A stretch of DNA of 64,000 nt from Thermococcus thermotolerans (GCF_024707485.1 NZ_CP102602.1:1922001-1986000), one strand, 5' to 3'; shown: positions 9,442-18,592, counted from the first letter of the stretch. The notes: generated by a model not told the origin, from the letters alone. Numbers and translations are program-made.

Positions 9442-10569
9442 TCACCAAAATCCTTTCATGCCCTTCTCCGGTATCGGGCAGAGCACTATGCGCCTCGCCC
9501 AGAGGCAGTCCGCACAGCTTGGCCTGTTGCCCCAGCAGTCGGATTCGGTGTCCTGTACGAAGGAACATGATTCGTTCAGCGGACAGTCAGTGCAGCTTGG
9601 ATACAGTGCGTTCTGGACCGTAAACCGGAACCAGCTGTAGTCCCTGCTGATCCATATCTCCGCCAGGCTTTTTTCTCGAACGTTGCCGAAGGAGTAAGCG
9701 TAAACCTTCTTTTCCCTGCCGAAGACTATCTCGGGGTACGTGTGGAGGAAGCGGTAGCAGGGTGCAACTTCCCCGTCCCATCTGATCACCGCAACTTTCT
9801 TCTCTATGAACTCGCAGTGCCTCTCCGTTCTCAGGGAGAACTCCGCTATCCTGTGGAGGTATCCGTGGTATATCGACTGGAGTTTGTTCACGATCGGAGT
9901 CATATCCACGGAACCGTCGTAGACTATCATTTCGGCGTGCTCTTTGGTTATTGGCAGGAGATTTGAGATGAGAAGCGTGTCAGCGCCGAGTGAACCAACG
10001 TAGTGTGCGACATCAACCAGCTCGTTGTAGTTTTCCTTCGTGACAACGACTTCCACGCCTATGTGGGGCACGTCCCTGCCGAGCTCCTTCTTTACTTCTT
10101 GTATTTTCCTGATCCTCGACCCTGTGTAGTCCGGCTTTATGTGGCCGATATCGACCGGCTGGGTTGGAACCGAATCGACCGAGAAGTACATGAGATCGAC
10201 GCCAAGCTCCACAAGCTCTCTTATCCTCTCATCCGTCAAAAGGAATCCGTTGGTGCTTATTCCGAGGGCAAAACCGCGCCTCTTGACTTCCCTCACCATG
10301 TCCATGAACCTCGGGTGAACCGTCGGCTCCCCGATTCCCCCGAAGTATATCATCTCCAGGTTCGGAAGCTCCTCCGCATCGTCGAGGATCTTCAGGAAGA
10401 GCTCCCAGTCCATATCGCCCTCAGGGTCTTCCCAGTACTGCTTGAAGCACATCTCACAGCGGAGATTGCATCGGTTGGTTATTTCAATGTAGAGATATCT
10501 CAGATCAGGCTTTTTGGGAATCAGAACGAAAGCGCCGTTAAGCTCGAACTTGTGAGCGTCTTTCTCCAA
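9442..10569 (-). CDS. cmo: Radical SAM/SPASM tungsten-oxidoreductase cofactor maturase (Cmo type)
   Basis: The protein has 375 residues starting at a TTG preceded by GGTGGTTTACG. Cys34, Cys38 and Cys41 (CNLRCEMC) bind the SAM-cleaving [4Fe-4S] cluster; FGGIGEP follows. The C-terminal third has SPASM-type cysteines: CEF, APCYRF, CTDCPLNESC and CADCLW, for auxiliary clusters. Genes of this family sit beside tungsten AOR-type enzymes in Thermococcales (cmo next to aor in P. furiosus) and are thought to modify the enzyme or its cofactor; the chemistry is unproven. Here it is directly upstream of aor on the same strand with 189 bases between and T-rich terminators, so the two are probably separately transcribed. 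Confidence 0.85.
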   Translation of the reverse strand: MEKDAHKFELNGAFVLIPKKPDLRYLYIEITNRCNLRCEMCFKQYWEDPEGDMDWELFLKILDDAEELPNLEMIYFGGIGEPTVHPRFMDMVREVKRRGFALGISTNGFLLTDERIRELVELGVDLMYFSVDSVPTQPVDIGHIKPDYTGSRIRKIQEVKKELGRDVPHIGVEVVVTKENYNELVDVAHYVGSLGADTLLISNLLPITKEHAEMIVYDGSVDMTPIVNKLQSIYHGYLHRIAEFSLRTERHCEFIEKKVAVIRWDGEVAPCYRFLHTYPEIVFGREKKVYAYSFGNVREKSLAEIWISRDYSWFRFTVQNALYPSCTDCPLNESCSFVQDTESDCWGNRPSCADCLWARRIVLCPIPEKGMKGFW

Positions 10570-10675
10570 CGTAAACCACCTAAAGACGAAGTAAAACGAC
10601 AGCCTTTATAACGTTTAGTGGACAGATATGGGCAGCTGGAGTAGGACATCCGGTAGGAGTTCAAGAAGCGGGTTG

Positions 10676-10753
10676 TGGTGCGGTGGCCGGGATTTGAACC
10701 CGGGTCACCGGCTTGGAAGGCCGGTGTCCTAGACCAGGCTAGACTACCACCGC
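10676..10753 (-). tRNA. tRNA-Gly (anticodon TCC)
   Basis: A full cloverleaf is readable on the minus strand: acceptor GCGGTGG/CCACCGC, anticodon loop CTTCCAA giving TCC for GGA codons, T-loop GGTTCAAATCC, discriminator A and an encoded CCA at 10676-10678. It lies ten bases downstream of tRNA-Phe and is probably cotranscribed with it. Confidence 0.93.
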
Positions 10754-10763
10754 ACGCGAGAAG

Positions 10764-10840
10764 TGGTGGGGCGAGGGGGATTTGAACCCCCGACACCCGG
10801 ATCTTCAGTCCGGCGCTCTCCCAGGCTGAGCTACCGCCCC
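10764..10840 (-). tRNA. tRNA-Phe (anticodon GAA)
   Basis: The cloverleaf has acceptor GGGGCGG pairing with TCGCCCC (one G-U), D-arm AGCTCAGCCTGGGAGAGC, anticodon loop CTGAAGA giving GAA, T-loop GGTTCAAATCC and an encoded CCA at 10764-10766. A TATA box lies about 30 bases upstream. Confidence 0.92.
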
Positions 10841-10867
10841 ACACCCAATGGATAGGGTAGAGGGCGA

Positions 10868-10878
10868 ATTTATAAATC
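10868..10878 (-). promoter_or_regulatory. TATA box for the tRNA-Phe/tRNA-Gly unit
   Basis: GATTTATAAATTC on the minus strand sits so that transcription would begin near 10848, just before tRNA-Phe; it can serve both tRNAs. Confidence 0.55.
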
Positions 10879-10931
10879 TTGCGGTGGGCCGAAAGCAGAC
10901 CCACCCGGGAAAGGGAATCTGTGAGGGGGTG

Positions 10932-11651
10932 CTATATCTTTGGTTCGACCGCGTAGACCGTCCTGTCCTCGCCGAGAGCCTCCATAAGCCCACGGTGCCT
11001 CCTGACGCAGCTCTCGCACTCACCGCAGTGTATTGGCTTGCCATCCTCCGTAAAGCCCTTCGGCATGTAGCAGGAGTTGGAGTACTCGTATTTGGCGCCA
11101 AGCTCCTTCAAGAGCTTCGCTATGCCCCTCTTGTCGAGGTCTATGAGTGGAGCGACCACTTTGACCTCTGCCATCGTTCCGTATTTCAGCATCCCGTTCA
11201 TCCTCTCCACAAACTCGGGTGTATTATCCGGGAACGTTGCTCCTTCCTCCGCGTTGAAGCCGACTATTATGTCCCCGCCTCCGAGGGCATCGAGGAGCGA
11301 AGCCGCGACCGCTATTAGGGCCACGTTTCTGGCGGGAACCCATACACTTTTCGCCGTTTCCTGTGCAACGTTCATGTCCTCAAGCTCTTCTCCGGTAACC
11401 CTTGGCGTCTCGCCTCCAACGAGGGTCGTCCCGCGGAGCTTTGAGAACTCCTCAAGGAAGTCGAGCCTTAGGATCTTCAGCGGAACGTCCAGCTCCTTCG
11501 AGAAGAACTCTGCAACTTTGTTCGTGACCTTCTCCTCGTTGCTTCCGTAGTTTACGGTGAGCATTATCACATCGTCGTAGTTCTTCTTCGCCCAGTAGAG
11601 GCAGGCTGTACTGTCAAGTCCGCCGGAGAACAACACCACCGCGCGCTTCAT
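10932..11651 (-). CDS. queC: 7-cyano-7-deazaguanine (preQ0) synthase
   Basis: QueC converts 7-carboxy-7-deazaguanine to preQ0 with ATP and ammonia, the base later inserted into archaeal tRNA as archaeosine. The protein has 239 residues. SGGLDS at 9-14 is the PP-loop, and the C-terminal zinc site is formed by Cys of SNSCYMP and the CGECESC cluster. Its ATG overlaps the stop of the upstream PIN toxin gene (ATGA at 11648-11651), so it is translationally coupled to a toxin-antitoxin pair, an unusual arrangement for a housekeeping tRNA-modification gene. Confidence 0.92.
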   Translation of the reverse strand: MKRAVVLFSGGLDSTACLYWAKKNYDDVIMLTVNYGSNEEKVTNKVAEFFSKELDVPLKILRLDFLEEFSKLRGTTLVGGETPRVTGEELEDMNVAQETAKSVWVPARNVALIAVAASLLDALGGGDIIVGFNAEEGATFPDNTPEFVERMNGMLKYGTMAEVKVVAPLIDLDKRGIAKLLKELGAKYEYSNSCYMPKGFTEDGKPIHCGECESCVRRHRGLMEALGEDRTVYAVEPKI

Positions 11652-12058
11652 TCCAACACCTCCGGGAGTAGCTTAATCCCAAGTTTCTCGGCACGGTTTC
11701 TAAGCTTTTTGTCATAGCTTGCGAGAGTTCCGATTTCCTTAGCTATCGCGAGGATCACGGAGTCGTTGTAGTGCTTGAGACCGAGGTTTCCGAAGAGCCC
11801 AAAGGCCGAAAGTAAGTATTTCCTGTCGTCTGAAAGGGCAACCCTCTCGTTCAGGAGGATTTTTGAGAGCGTTCTTTCGGCCTCTTTTGGAGAAACTCCC
11901 GCAACGGCAAGGTTCCACACGAACTCGTACACTGCAATCGTCGGCAAAACGATTCTGTCAAGGGAATTTATAATGCTTCTCGCCTCTTTGTATCTCTCCG
12001 AGCTTCTGTTAACCGAATAGAGGAGCACGTTCGTGTCCACTACTGCTACTCCTCCCAT
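11648..12058 (-). CDS. PIN-domain toxin (VapC family)
   Basis: This small PIN nuclease of about 136 residues has the expected acidic residues: Asp in VVDTNVLL near the N terminus, Glu in AVYEFVWN, Asp in HYNDSVILA and Asp in ASYDKKL. VapC toxins cleave RNA and are neutralised by the cognate antitoxin. Translation from the ATG at 12058 overlaps the antitoxin by 13 bases; a GTG six codons later (VDTN) with GGAGGAG upstream is an equally good start. Its stop overlaps the queC start. Confidence 0.82.
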   Translation of the reverse strand: MGGVAVVDTNVLLYSVNRSSERYKEARSIINSLDRIVLPTIAVYEFVWNLAVAGVSPKEAERTLSKILLNERVALSDDRKYLLSAFGLFGNLGLKHYNDSVILAIAKEIGTLASYDKKLRNRAEKLGIKLLPEVLE

Positions 12059-12282
12059 TTCAATGCCTCCATGAGGGCTTTTCTGGCATTGTTCTCTATC
12101 TCTTCCGGCGTGAAATCCCTGCCCAAATCAATGCTCGGCCAGTCCATCTCGGCCTTTCTTATTACCACCTCGTTCCCCCTCAGCTCGACGGTGAGGTATT
12201 CGCCCTCCCTTATCCCGAGGGCTTTCCTAACCTCTGCCGGGATCGTTATCTGGTAGTTGCGGGTGACCTTTGTTATTGGCAT
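12046..12282 (-). CDS. AbrB/SpoVT-type antitoxin (VapB)
   Basis: The 78-residue protein begins with the swapped-hairpin DNA-binding domain: KVTRNYQITIPAEVRKALGI, then GEYLTVELRGNEVVIRK. The C-terminal helix-rich tail ([19 protein letters not shown]) is the usual toxin-binding segment. GGTGAACTACT precedes the ATG. The promoter region holds repeated ATAGTA-type inverted repeats (12298-12319), the likely autoregulatory site. Confidence 0.85.
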   Translation of the reverse strand: MPITKVTRNYQITIPAEVRKALGIREGEYLTVELRGNEVVIRKAEMDWPSIDLGRDFTPEEIENNARKALMEALKWEE

Positions 12283-12326
12283 AGTAGTTCACCATAGTAT
12301 AGTAGGCTTTTCTACTATAAATGCCT
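12281..12326 (-). promoter_or_regulatory. vapB promoter with overlapping inverted repeats
   Basis: A perfect 8-base inverted repeat TATAGTAG-6 bases-CTACTATA occupies 12298-12319 and reaches the TATA box (CATTTATAGTAG on the minus strand). Two further copies of ATAGTA lie between it and the ATG at 12282. The layout suits binding of a dimeric AbrB-type antitoxin that represses its own operon, including queC. Confidence 0.55.
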
Positions 12327-13228
12327 TACTCCAGCGCCAAGCCAACTATATCCTTCACGCTCGAAAGGCCCTCGCTTTCGAGGTATGCCCTGATGCCCTC
12401 GTTTATCTCCTGGAACACTCCCCACCCGCGGAGAGAGACTGCCGTTCCAATTTGCATGGCGGAAGCCCCGGCAAGGAGAAACTCGACCGCGTCCTGCCAT
12501 GTGGTTATGCCGCCTATTCCGATAACGGGGATTTCAAGCGTTCTCGCGAGGTCGTAGACCGCCCTCAATGCAACGGGTTTAACACCCGGGCCCGAGTAGC
12601 CGCCGACCCTGTTGCTCAGTATCGGCCTCCTCGCGTAGACGTCTATGGCGATGGCTTTCAGCGTGTTTATTGCCGAGACGGCGTCAGCTCCCGCCTTTTC
12701 AGCGGCCAGGCCAAGCTTCGTGATATCGTCTGTGTTGGGCGTCAGCTTCGCGATTACCGGCCTGTCGGTAGCGTCCTTAACGGCCTTCACTACCTCGTAG
12801 ACCATCTCCGGCCTCTGGCCTATCTCCATACCGTAGCCCTTCGCATGGGGACAGCTGAGGTTCAGCTCGAAAGCATCCGCCACATCGCTCAGTTTTTCGG
12901 TGAGAAAGGCGAACTCCTCCGGCGTTCCTCCGAAAATCGAGACTATCAGGGGGAAGTCAAAGGTGTATCCTTCCACCATCTCCAGGAACCCCTTCCAGCC
13001 TGGGTTGGGAAGGCCCATCGCGTTTATCAGCCCGTAAGGAAGCTCTACGATGGTCGGATTGTCGTATCCATCTCTCGGTTCGATTCCGATGGACTTGGTA
13101 ACGACCCCGCCGGCGCCCTCCTCGTGCGCCCTAATCCACTGTTCTGGAACCTTGTCGTTTACTCCAGATGCAAGAATGAGCGGGTTCTCAAACCTTATCC
13201 CGAAGAGCTTAACCTCAAGACTCACCAT
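12326..13228 (-). CDS. pyrD: Dihydroorotate dehydrogenase, class 1B catalytic subunit
   Basis: PyrD oxidises dihydroorotate to orotate in pyrimidine synthesis. The 300-residue flavoprotein is a TIM barrel: N-terminal NPLILASGVN, the active-site loop ELNLSCPHAKG with the catalytic Cys that marks class 1, NTLKAIAID, and the FMN phosphate-binding SNRVGGYSGPG and IGIGGITTWQDA. AGGTGTC precedes the ATG. No pyrK partner is present in the window. It lies 60 bases downstream of the SRP RNA gene, same strand. Confidence 0.93.
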   Translation of the reverse strand: MVSLEVKLFGIRFENPLILASGVNDKVPEQWIRAHEEGAGGVVTKSIGIEPRDGYDNPTIVELPYGLINAMGLPNPGWKGFLEMVEGYTFDFPLIVSIFGGTPEEFAFLTEKLSDVADAFELNLSCPHAKGYGMEIGQRPEMVYEVVKAVKDATDRPVIAKLTPNTDDITKLGLAAEKAGADAVSAINTLKAIAIDVYARRPILSNRVGGYSGPGVKPVALRAVYDLARTLEIPVIGIGGITTWQDAVEFLLAGASAMQIGTAVSLRGWGVFQEINEGIRAYLESEGLSSVKDIVGLALE

Positions 13229-13288
13229 TTTGACACCTCAAAGGCAAAAGAAGCCGTCTACTATTAAGGTTTTTGCCGAAATTCTAGC

Positions 13289-13606
13289 GGCGGCGGGCGC
13301 GCCCGGGGGTGGGAACCCTCCACCGTTCCCTTCCACCGGGGCTCGCTCACCCCCGCTACCCCACGAGCGCCGAACGTCCCGCCTACCGCTGCTCCCTTCC
13401 GGGCCTGGCGGGGTTCGGCGGGCAAAGGGAGTTAGTCCGGCCCTCCAGCCGGACCCCGCCCACCGCCGGCCCCGTGGGACGAGGGATCACCGTTGTGCCC
13501 CGGCTTCCGGGGACGGCTTTGGGAACCGCCCCCCGGGCTTCGGCCCCGGCATATCGACGGTTTCCGGTTGCAGGGGACGCCGAACCCCCCGGCCTAGCCC
13601 GCCGCC
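13289..13606 (-). ncRNA. ffs: Signal recognition particle 7S RNA
   Basis: This GC-rich stretch of about 318 bases has no coding logic, its ends pair (GGCGGCGGGC with GCCCGCCGCC), and the interior contains the helix-8 signature GCCAGGCCCGGAAGGGAGCAGC core (CAGGCCCGGAAGGGAGCAGC) with its GGAA tetraloop on the minus strand. The size matches archaeal SRP RNA. A strong TATA box is 26 bases upstream of the inferred 5' end. Ends are estimated from the terminal stem. Confidence 0.93.
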
Positions 13607-13626
13607 AGCTAACTTATCCTTGGGCA

Positions 13627-13639
13627 GATATATAAAGCT
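13627..13639 (-). promoter_or_regulatory. TATA box of the SRP RNA gene
   Basis: AGCTTTATATATC on the minus strand is centred 26 bases from the first paired base of the SRP RNA, fixing the 5' end near 13606. Confidence 0.65.
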
Positions 13640-13738
13640 TTGGTAGGTTGCAATGCCTCCAATAACCAAAGGTTGCCCACCATTGGATTGAAAAATTTTC
13701 ATAAATTCATGAACGAATAGGTGCATGGGTGATACATC

Positions 13739-15184
13739 GTGCGCTTAACTGAGCATCCTGTTCTGCGTTTTGAGCGCGGCAGGGAGGTTACTATATATTT
13801 CAAAGGCCAGCCAATCAGGGCGTACGAGGGGGAGACCATTGCAACGGCCTTACACGCCGCTGGAATCAGGGTTCTCAACTATTCAGCCAACGAAAAGCGC
13901 CCCAGGGGTCTCTTCTGTGCGATAGGCAAGTGCTCCTCCTGTCTGATGGTCGTGAACGGAATCCCCAATGTCAGAACTTGCATAACCCTCGTCGAGGACG
14001 GAATGAGGATCGAGCCCCAGCACGGGAAGGCCAAACTGCCGAGGGAGGCTAAGCCCCCGGAGTTCAAGGAGGCAAAGGTAGTAAGGGCGGACATCGTGAT
14101 AATCGGCGGCGGGCCGGCAGGCCTGATGGCGGCGATTCACACGGCCGATGCCGGGGCAAGCGTCGTTCTTTTAGATGAGAACCCGATGCTCGGCGGCCAG
14201 CTAGTCAAGCAGACCCACAAGTTCTTCGGCAAGCGGGAACAGTTCGCGGGAGTCAGGGGCGTGGAGATAGCCAGGATTCTGGAGGATGAAGTCAGAAAAA
14301 GGGAGAACGTCGAGGTCTTCCTCGGAACTTCGGCGGTGGGAATATTCCAGGAGGGCGACGAGAAGCTCGTCCTGGCCGTCAGGAACAACCGCGAGCTGAT
14401 AGAGTTCCGGGGTAGGGCTGTAATAGTCGCCACCGGCGCGATGGAGAAGATGATTCCCTTCGAGAACAACGATTTACCGGGGATCTACGGCGCTGGGGCA
14501 ATCCAGACGCTCATGAACACCTACGGCGTCAAGCCAGGCGACAAGGTTCTAATCGTTGGGGCCGGGAACGTGGGGCTTATTCTTGCCTACCAGCTCATCC
14601 AGGCCGGCGTCGAGGTGAAGGCGATAGTCGAGGCCATGCCAAAGGTCGGCGGCTACTTCGTCCATGCCGCCAAGGTCAGAAGGCTCGGGGTTCCGATACT
14701 CACGAGGCACACCATCCTGCGCGCCGAGGGGAATGAGAAGGTCGAGAGGGCAGTCGTTGCCCGGCTGGACGAGAACTGGGGGGTTATACCGGGAACGGAG
14801 AAGGTCTTCGAGGTCGATGTGATAGCCCTTGCCGTCGGCCTGAGGCCCAGCATCGAGCTCCTCCACCAGGCCGGCTGTCAGATAAGGTACGTCCGCGAGC
14901 TCAGCGGGCACGTGGCAGTTCGCGACGAGTGGATGGAGACCACCGTCAGAGGGATATTTGTGGCAGGGGACTCCGCCGGAATAGAGGAAGCCACAACTGC
15001 AATGCTCGAAGGAAAGATAGCTGGCATCGCCGCCGCCCTGAGGCTCGGCATAGCAGACGAAAGCTGGCTCAGGGAGATGGAGAAGGCCCAGAAAGACCTT
15101 TTGGAGTTCCGCTCCGGGCCCTTCGGCAGGCACGTGCTTGAGGGGATTAAGAAGGCCCTCGTTGGGGGTGTGTCCAGTGAGTGA
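13739..15184 (+). CDS. pdhA: L-proline dehydrogenase (dye-linked, PDH2-type) alpha subunit
   Basis: First gene of a four-gene cluster matching the pdhA-F-X-B order known for the Thermococcus profundus proline dehydrogenase complex. The 481-residue protein starts at a GTG with GGGTGAT upstream. Residues 1-110 form a 2Fe-2S ferredoxin-like domain with FCAIGKCSSC and a later Cys (NVRTC). A FAD site (DIVIIGGGPAGLMAA) and an NAD-type dinucleotide site (KVLIVGAGNVGLILAY) follow, ending with FVAGDSAGIEEATTA. In the studied complex the alpha subunit acts as an NADH dehydrogenase and the beta subunit oxidises proline. A TATA-like stretch lies near 13700, divergent from the SRP RNA promoter. Confidence 0.88.
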   Translation: MRLTEHPVLRFERGREVTIYFKGQPIRAYEGETIATALHAAGIRVLNYSANEKRPRGLFCAIGKCSSCLMVVNGIPNVRTCITLVEDGMRIEPQHGKAKLPREAKPPEFKEAKVVRADIVIIGGGPAGLMAAIHTADAGASVVLLDENPMLGGQLVKQTHKFFGKREQFAGVRGVEIARILEDEVRKRENVEVFLGTSAVGIFQEGDEKLVLAVRNNRELIEFRGRAVIVATGAMEKMIPFENNDLPGIYGAGAIQTLMNTYGVKPGDKVLIVGAGNVGLILAYQLIQAGVEVKAIVEAMPKVGGYFVHAAKVRRLGVPILTRHTILRAEGNEKVERAVVARLDENWGVIPGTEKVFEVDVIALAVGLRPSIELLHQAGCQIRYVRELSGHVAVRDEWMETTVRGIFVAGDSAGIEEATTAMLEGKIAGIAAALRLGIADESWLREMEKAQKDLLEFRSGPFGRHVLEGIKKALVGGVSSE

Positions 15185-15680
15185 AATTCCCGCCTATCTC
15201 AGAAACGGTTACATCACCCCGGAGGAGCTTGAAAAGTTCATTCCCCTGCCGAGCGAGGAGAGACTGAGGAAGAGGCCGGTGGCGATTCCGGAGTGCCCGC
15301 AGGAGATACCCTGCGCCCCGTGCAGGGAGATATGCCCCACCGGGGCGATAAGCATGCCCACCCCGAACGATCTGCCGATAGTCGACTACGACAGGTGCAT
15401 CGGATGCTCCCTCTGCGTTCAGATCTGCCCCGGCCTGGCCTTCTTCATGGTGCACTACGTGGGCGACAAGGCAAGGATAACCATGCCCCACGAGCTCCTT
15501 CCGGTTCCCGAGAAGGGCGAGGAGGTCGTTCTCCTCAACAGGGTCGGCGAGCCGGTCGGAAGAGGAAAGGTGCTCACGGTCGTGCCGAGGGAGAAGAGCA
15601 AAGGCGATACCCCGATAATCATCGTCGAGGTGCCGATAGAGCTGGCCTGGGACGTCAGGGCTGTGAGAGTCGAGAGGTGA
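15177..15680 (+). CDS. pdhF: Proline dehydrogenase complex ferredoxin-like subunit
   Basis: The protein has 167 residues from a GTG at 15177 (VSEIPAYLR), overlapping the end of pdhA by eight bases; GGGGGTGTG is the ribosome site. It contains CAPCREICPTGA and CIGCSLCVQICPG, two cluster-binding motifs that could carry one or two [4Fe-4S] centres, and a C-terminal beta-rich domain (from about residue 110) resembling electron-transfer adaptor folds. It probably links the FAD sites of the alpha and beta subunits. Confidence 0.82.
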   Translation: MSEIPAYLRNGYITPEELEKFIPLPSEERLRKRPVAIPECPQEIPCAPCREICPTGAISMPTPNDLPIVDYDRCIGCSLCVQICPGLAFFMVHYVGDKARITMPHELLPVPEKGEEVVLLNRVGEPVGRGKVLTVVPREKSKGDTPIIIVEVPIELAWDVRAVRVER

Positions 15681-15685
15681 TTGGG

Positions 15686-15958
15686 ATGGGGGGAAAGAAA
15701 ATCGTCTGCCGCTGTAACGACGTCACCGTTGAGGAAGTCGAGGCGCTCATCGATTCCGGCGTCACCGACATCGAGGAGCTCAAGAGGCTTCTCCGCATAG
15801 GAATGGGCCCCTGCCAGGGAAGGACGTGCATCCCAATAGTCCTCGGCATACTGGCCAGAAAGACCGGAAGGAGGCAGGAGGAGATACCGCTTCCGAAGGC
15901 GAGGGTTCCGATTCGACCCGTTCGCGTAGAGGTCATAGTGGGTGGTGCCGATGAGTAA
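15686..15958 (+). CDS. pdhX: BFD-like [2Fe-2S] subunit of the proline dehydrogenase complex
   Basis: A 90-residue protein from the ATG at 15686 (GAGGTGATTGGG upstream). It is a bacterioferritin-associated-ferredoxin-like domain: CRC near residue 10 and CQGRTC near 50 give the four Cys ligands, separated by a helical stretch (EEVEALIDSGVTDIEELK). The same domain is fused to the C terminus of the other alpha subunit in this window (37731-39230), which supports its role in that complex. It overlaps pdhB by eight bases. Confidence 0.82.
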   Translation: MGGKKIVCRCNDVTVEEVEALIDSGVTDIEELKRLLRIGMGPCQGRTCIPIVLGILARKTGRRQEEIPLPKARVPIRPVRVEVIVGGADE

Positions 15959-17117
15959 AATCGCCGTAATCGGCGGTGGGATAATAGGCGTTGCCACCGC
16001 CTACGAGCTGGCCAAGCTCGGGGAAGAGGTAATCCTCTTCGAGAAGAATTACTTCGGCTCCGGCTCGACCTTCCGCTGTGCCACCGGAATCCGCGCCCAG
16101 TTCACTGACGAGGCAAACATCAGGCTGATGAGGTACTCCGTTGAGAGGTGGGAAGGGCTTGAGGAGGAGCTCGGCTTCGATATAAACTTCAAGCAGACCG
16201 GATATCTGTTCCTCGCGACGAGCGAGGATGAAGTTGAGGCGTTTAAGGCCAACATAAGGCTCCAGAACAGATTCGGTGTTCCAACGAGGCTCATCGATAT
16301 GGAGGAAGCGAAGGAGATAGTGCCCATCCTCAACACCGAGCCTTTCCCAGCTGGAGCATGGAACCCGAAGGACGGCAAGGCGAACCCCTTCAAGACGCTC
16401 TTCGCCTACCTCTTCCGTGCTAAGGAGCTCGGCGTTGACGCGAGGGAGCACACCGAGGTTATAGGCTTCGAGCGCGAGGGTGATGCCATAACCGCCCTGA
16501 AGTTCAGGAGCAACGGAAAGGTCGAGAGCGTTAAGGTTGACGCCGTTCTGAACGCGGCCAACGCATGGGCGCCCATCATTAACGAGATGGCCGGCCTCAG
16601 CAGAGACCTCATACCCATCACTGCCTACAAACACCAGCTCGTCAAAACCGAGCCGCTCGAACCCGGCCAGGCCGAGCCGCTGGTCTGTCCCCCGAGCTGG
16701 AACGACGCCTACATAATCCAGGACGGGGAGGACGGCGGAATAATCTGCGGTGCCGGGATAGAGCACAAGGCCAAGAGCCTCGATGACTATGAGCCGACCT
16801 ATGATTTCCTTCGCGGCGTTCTCAGCTATGCCGTCAGAATCGCCCCGCCGCTCCGCTACGCTCACGTCGTCAGGCAATGGGCGGGCTTCTACGCAAAGAC
16901 GCCGGACAGCAATCCCGCCATTGGAAAGCTCCTCGAAAACTTCTACATAGCGGCAGGCTTCAGCGGGCACGGCTTCATGATGGCCCCAGCGGTGGCTCAA
17001 GCGATGGCCGAGCTGATTTCAAAGGGCCGGTCGAAGGTTCCGCTCGATTGGGAGTGGTACGACCCGTACCGCTTCGAGCGCGGCGAGCTGAGGAGCTCGG
17101 CATTCCAGATTGGATGA
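15951..17117 (+). CDS. pdhB: L-proline dehydrogenase beta (catalytic FAD) subunit, PDH2 type
   Basis: This 388-residue D-amino-acid-oxidase-fold protein (start ATG at 15951, GGTGGTG upstream) has the N-terminal FAD-binding IAVIGGGIIGVATAYELA, GSTFRCATGIRAQF after it, and the family C-terminal GFSGHGFMMAPAVAQ. It is the subunit that oxidises L-proline to pyrroline-5-carboxylate and passes electrons through the other subunits. It is clearly paralogous to the protein at 36581-37741; KTPDSNPAIGK and WYDPYRFERGEL are shared by both. Confidence 0.88.
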   Translation: MSKIAVIGGGIIGVATAYELAKLGEEVILFEKNYFGSGSTFRCATGIRAQFTDEANIRLMRYSVERWEGLEEELGFDINFKQTGYLFLATSEDEVEAFKANIRLQNRFGVPTRLIDMEEAKEIVPILNTEPFPAGAWNPKDGKANPFKTLFAYLFRAKELGVDAREHTEVIGFEREGDAITALKFRSNGKVESVKVDAVLNAANAWAPIINEMAGLSRDLIPITAYKHQLVKTEPLEPGQAEPLVCPPSWNDAYIIQDGEDGGIICGAGIEHKAKSLDDYEPTYDFLRGVLSYAVRIAPPLRYAHVVRQWAGFYAKTPDSNPAIGKLLENFYIAAGFSGHGFMMAPAVAQAMAELISKGRSKVPLDWEWYDPYRFERGELRSSAFQIG

Positions 17118-17122
17118 GCTTT

Positions 17123-17569
17123 TTATTCTTCCACTTTGAGGAGCTCAATTATTGGGATTCCCTGGAAGTCTTTATCAAGAGTTGCAAGCTTTGTTATTCC
17201 ATTTTCGATCATGGAGCCGATTATCTTTGCGTCGTGGAGTAAAAGGCCGTACTTTTCGGCAATGCTGAGTGCAAGGAATATGTCGGGATCTTTGACAACC
17301 TCCATCCGATAGCTGGCGATGAATGACAGCACTTTCTCCGTTGATTTCTGGAGGATGGTTTTCCCCTGCTCCGTCTTCAGGAATCGTTTGAGATCGTGGA
17401 TATTCTTAACTCCAAGCTTTGAAGCGTTTCTCCGCAGAGTTACGTAAACGCATTCATCAATGACGGTCTCAGAAACAGCGGGGTATTCCGAGAGCGAGAT
17501 GAGTCTCAAGGCCTCTTCCGTTAGCTCGGTCTCAAAAATCAGGTTCAGCAATACGCTACTGTCCACCAA
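17123..17569 (-). CDS. PIN-domain toxin
   Basis: A PIN nuclease of about 148 residues; the frame is open to 17596 but the fold begins at the TTG/GTG pair near 17569-17566 (LVDSSVLLNL), with GGAG about ten bases upstream and the antitoxin stop just inside it. Acidic residues typical of the family appear in VDSSVLLN, DECVYV, HDAKIIGS and TLDKDF. Its stop is five bases from the pdhB stop, so the two genes converge tightly. Confidence 0.75.
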   Translation of the reverse strand: MVDSSVLLNLIFETELTEEALRLISLSEYPAVSETVIDECVYVTLRRNASKLGVKNIHDLKRFLKTEQGKTILQKSTEKVLSFIASYRMEVVKDPDIFLALSIAEKYGLLLHDAKIIGSMIENGITKLATLDKDFQGIPIIELLKVEE

Positions 17570-17750
17570 GGTCGCGGTACTCCTCAAGGTACTCACGGAG
17601 TTCCCTCCACGAGGCCTTTTCCCTCTCCACGCTTTTTCTCCCCATCGCCAGAGATTTTAGGGCCTGTGCCCGGGTGAAGATTTCGACCAGCTCGCCGATT
17701 GTTTTCCTGTCGGTTCCCTCCGGGACTCGCACCCGTATTGTGATCTCCAT
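17556..17750 (-). CDS. Small antitoxin-like protein paired with the PIN toxin
   Basis: This charged 64-residue protein opens with a beta strand (EITIRVRVPEG) and continues as a long helix rich in Arg, Glu and Lys (SWRELREYLEEYRDL). CCGGTGTGAAAA precedes the ATG, and the end overlaps the PIN gene start. Length, charge and coupling fit an archaeal PIN antitoxin; its DNA-binding class is not clear. Confidence 0.65.
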   Translation of the reverse strand: MEITIRVRVPEGTDRKTIGELVEIFTRAQALKSLAMGRKSVEREKASWRELREYLEEYRDLGGQ

Positions 17751-17812
17751 TTTTCACACCGGCATAGGTTCGCTCTCAATGTTGATAATGTTTTCGGAGT
17801 TTGACAGTTTAA

Positions 17813-18541
<729 letters not shown>

Positions 18542-18592
18542 GTCCTCGCAACCCTTATATATTTTGTCCGACTATTGTCCCACGGTGATTGA

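Noticed and set aside
10521-11101. Frames with GDPGSNPG and RVSGVQIPL motifs at the tRNA genes
   Set aside because: These are the classic false proteins produced by translating tRNA sequence.
12257-13267. 336-residue plus-strand frame opposite pyrD
   Set aside because: Mirror of a conserved enzyme without ribosome site or recognisable domain.
13289-13606. GC-rich block first considered as an rRNA fragment or riboswitch
   Set aside because: End pairing, size and the GGAA-loop signature identify it as SRP RNA.
13050-13646. Pro/Gly/Arg-rich frames on the plus strand over the SRP RNA
   Set aside because: Their content comes from the GC-rich SRP RNA; no real protein expected.
15933-17000. Minus-strand frame of 355 residues opposite pdhB
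   Set aside because: Antisense to a well-conserved FAD protein; no supporting signal.
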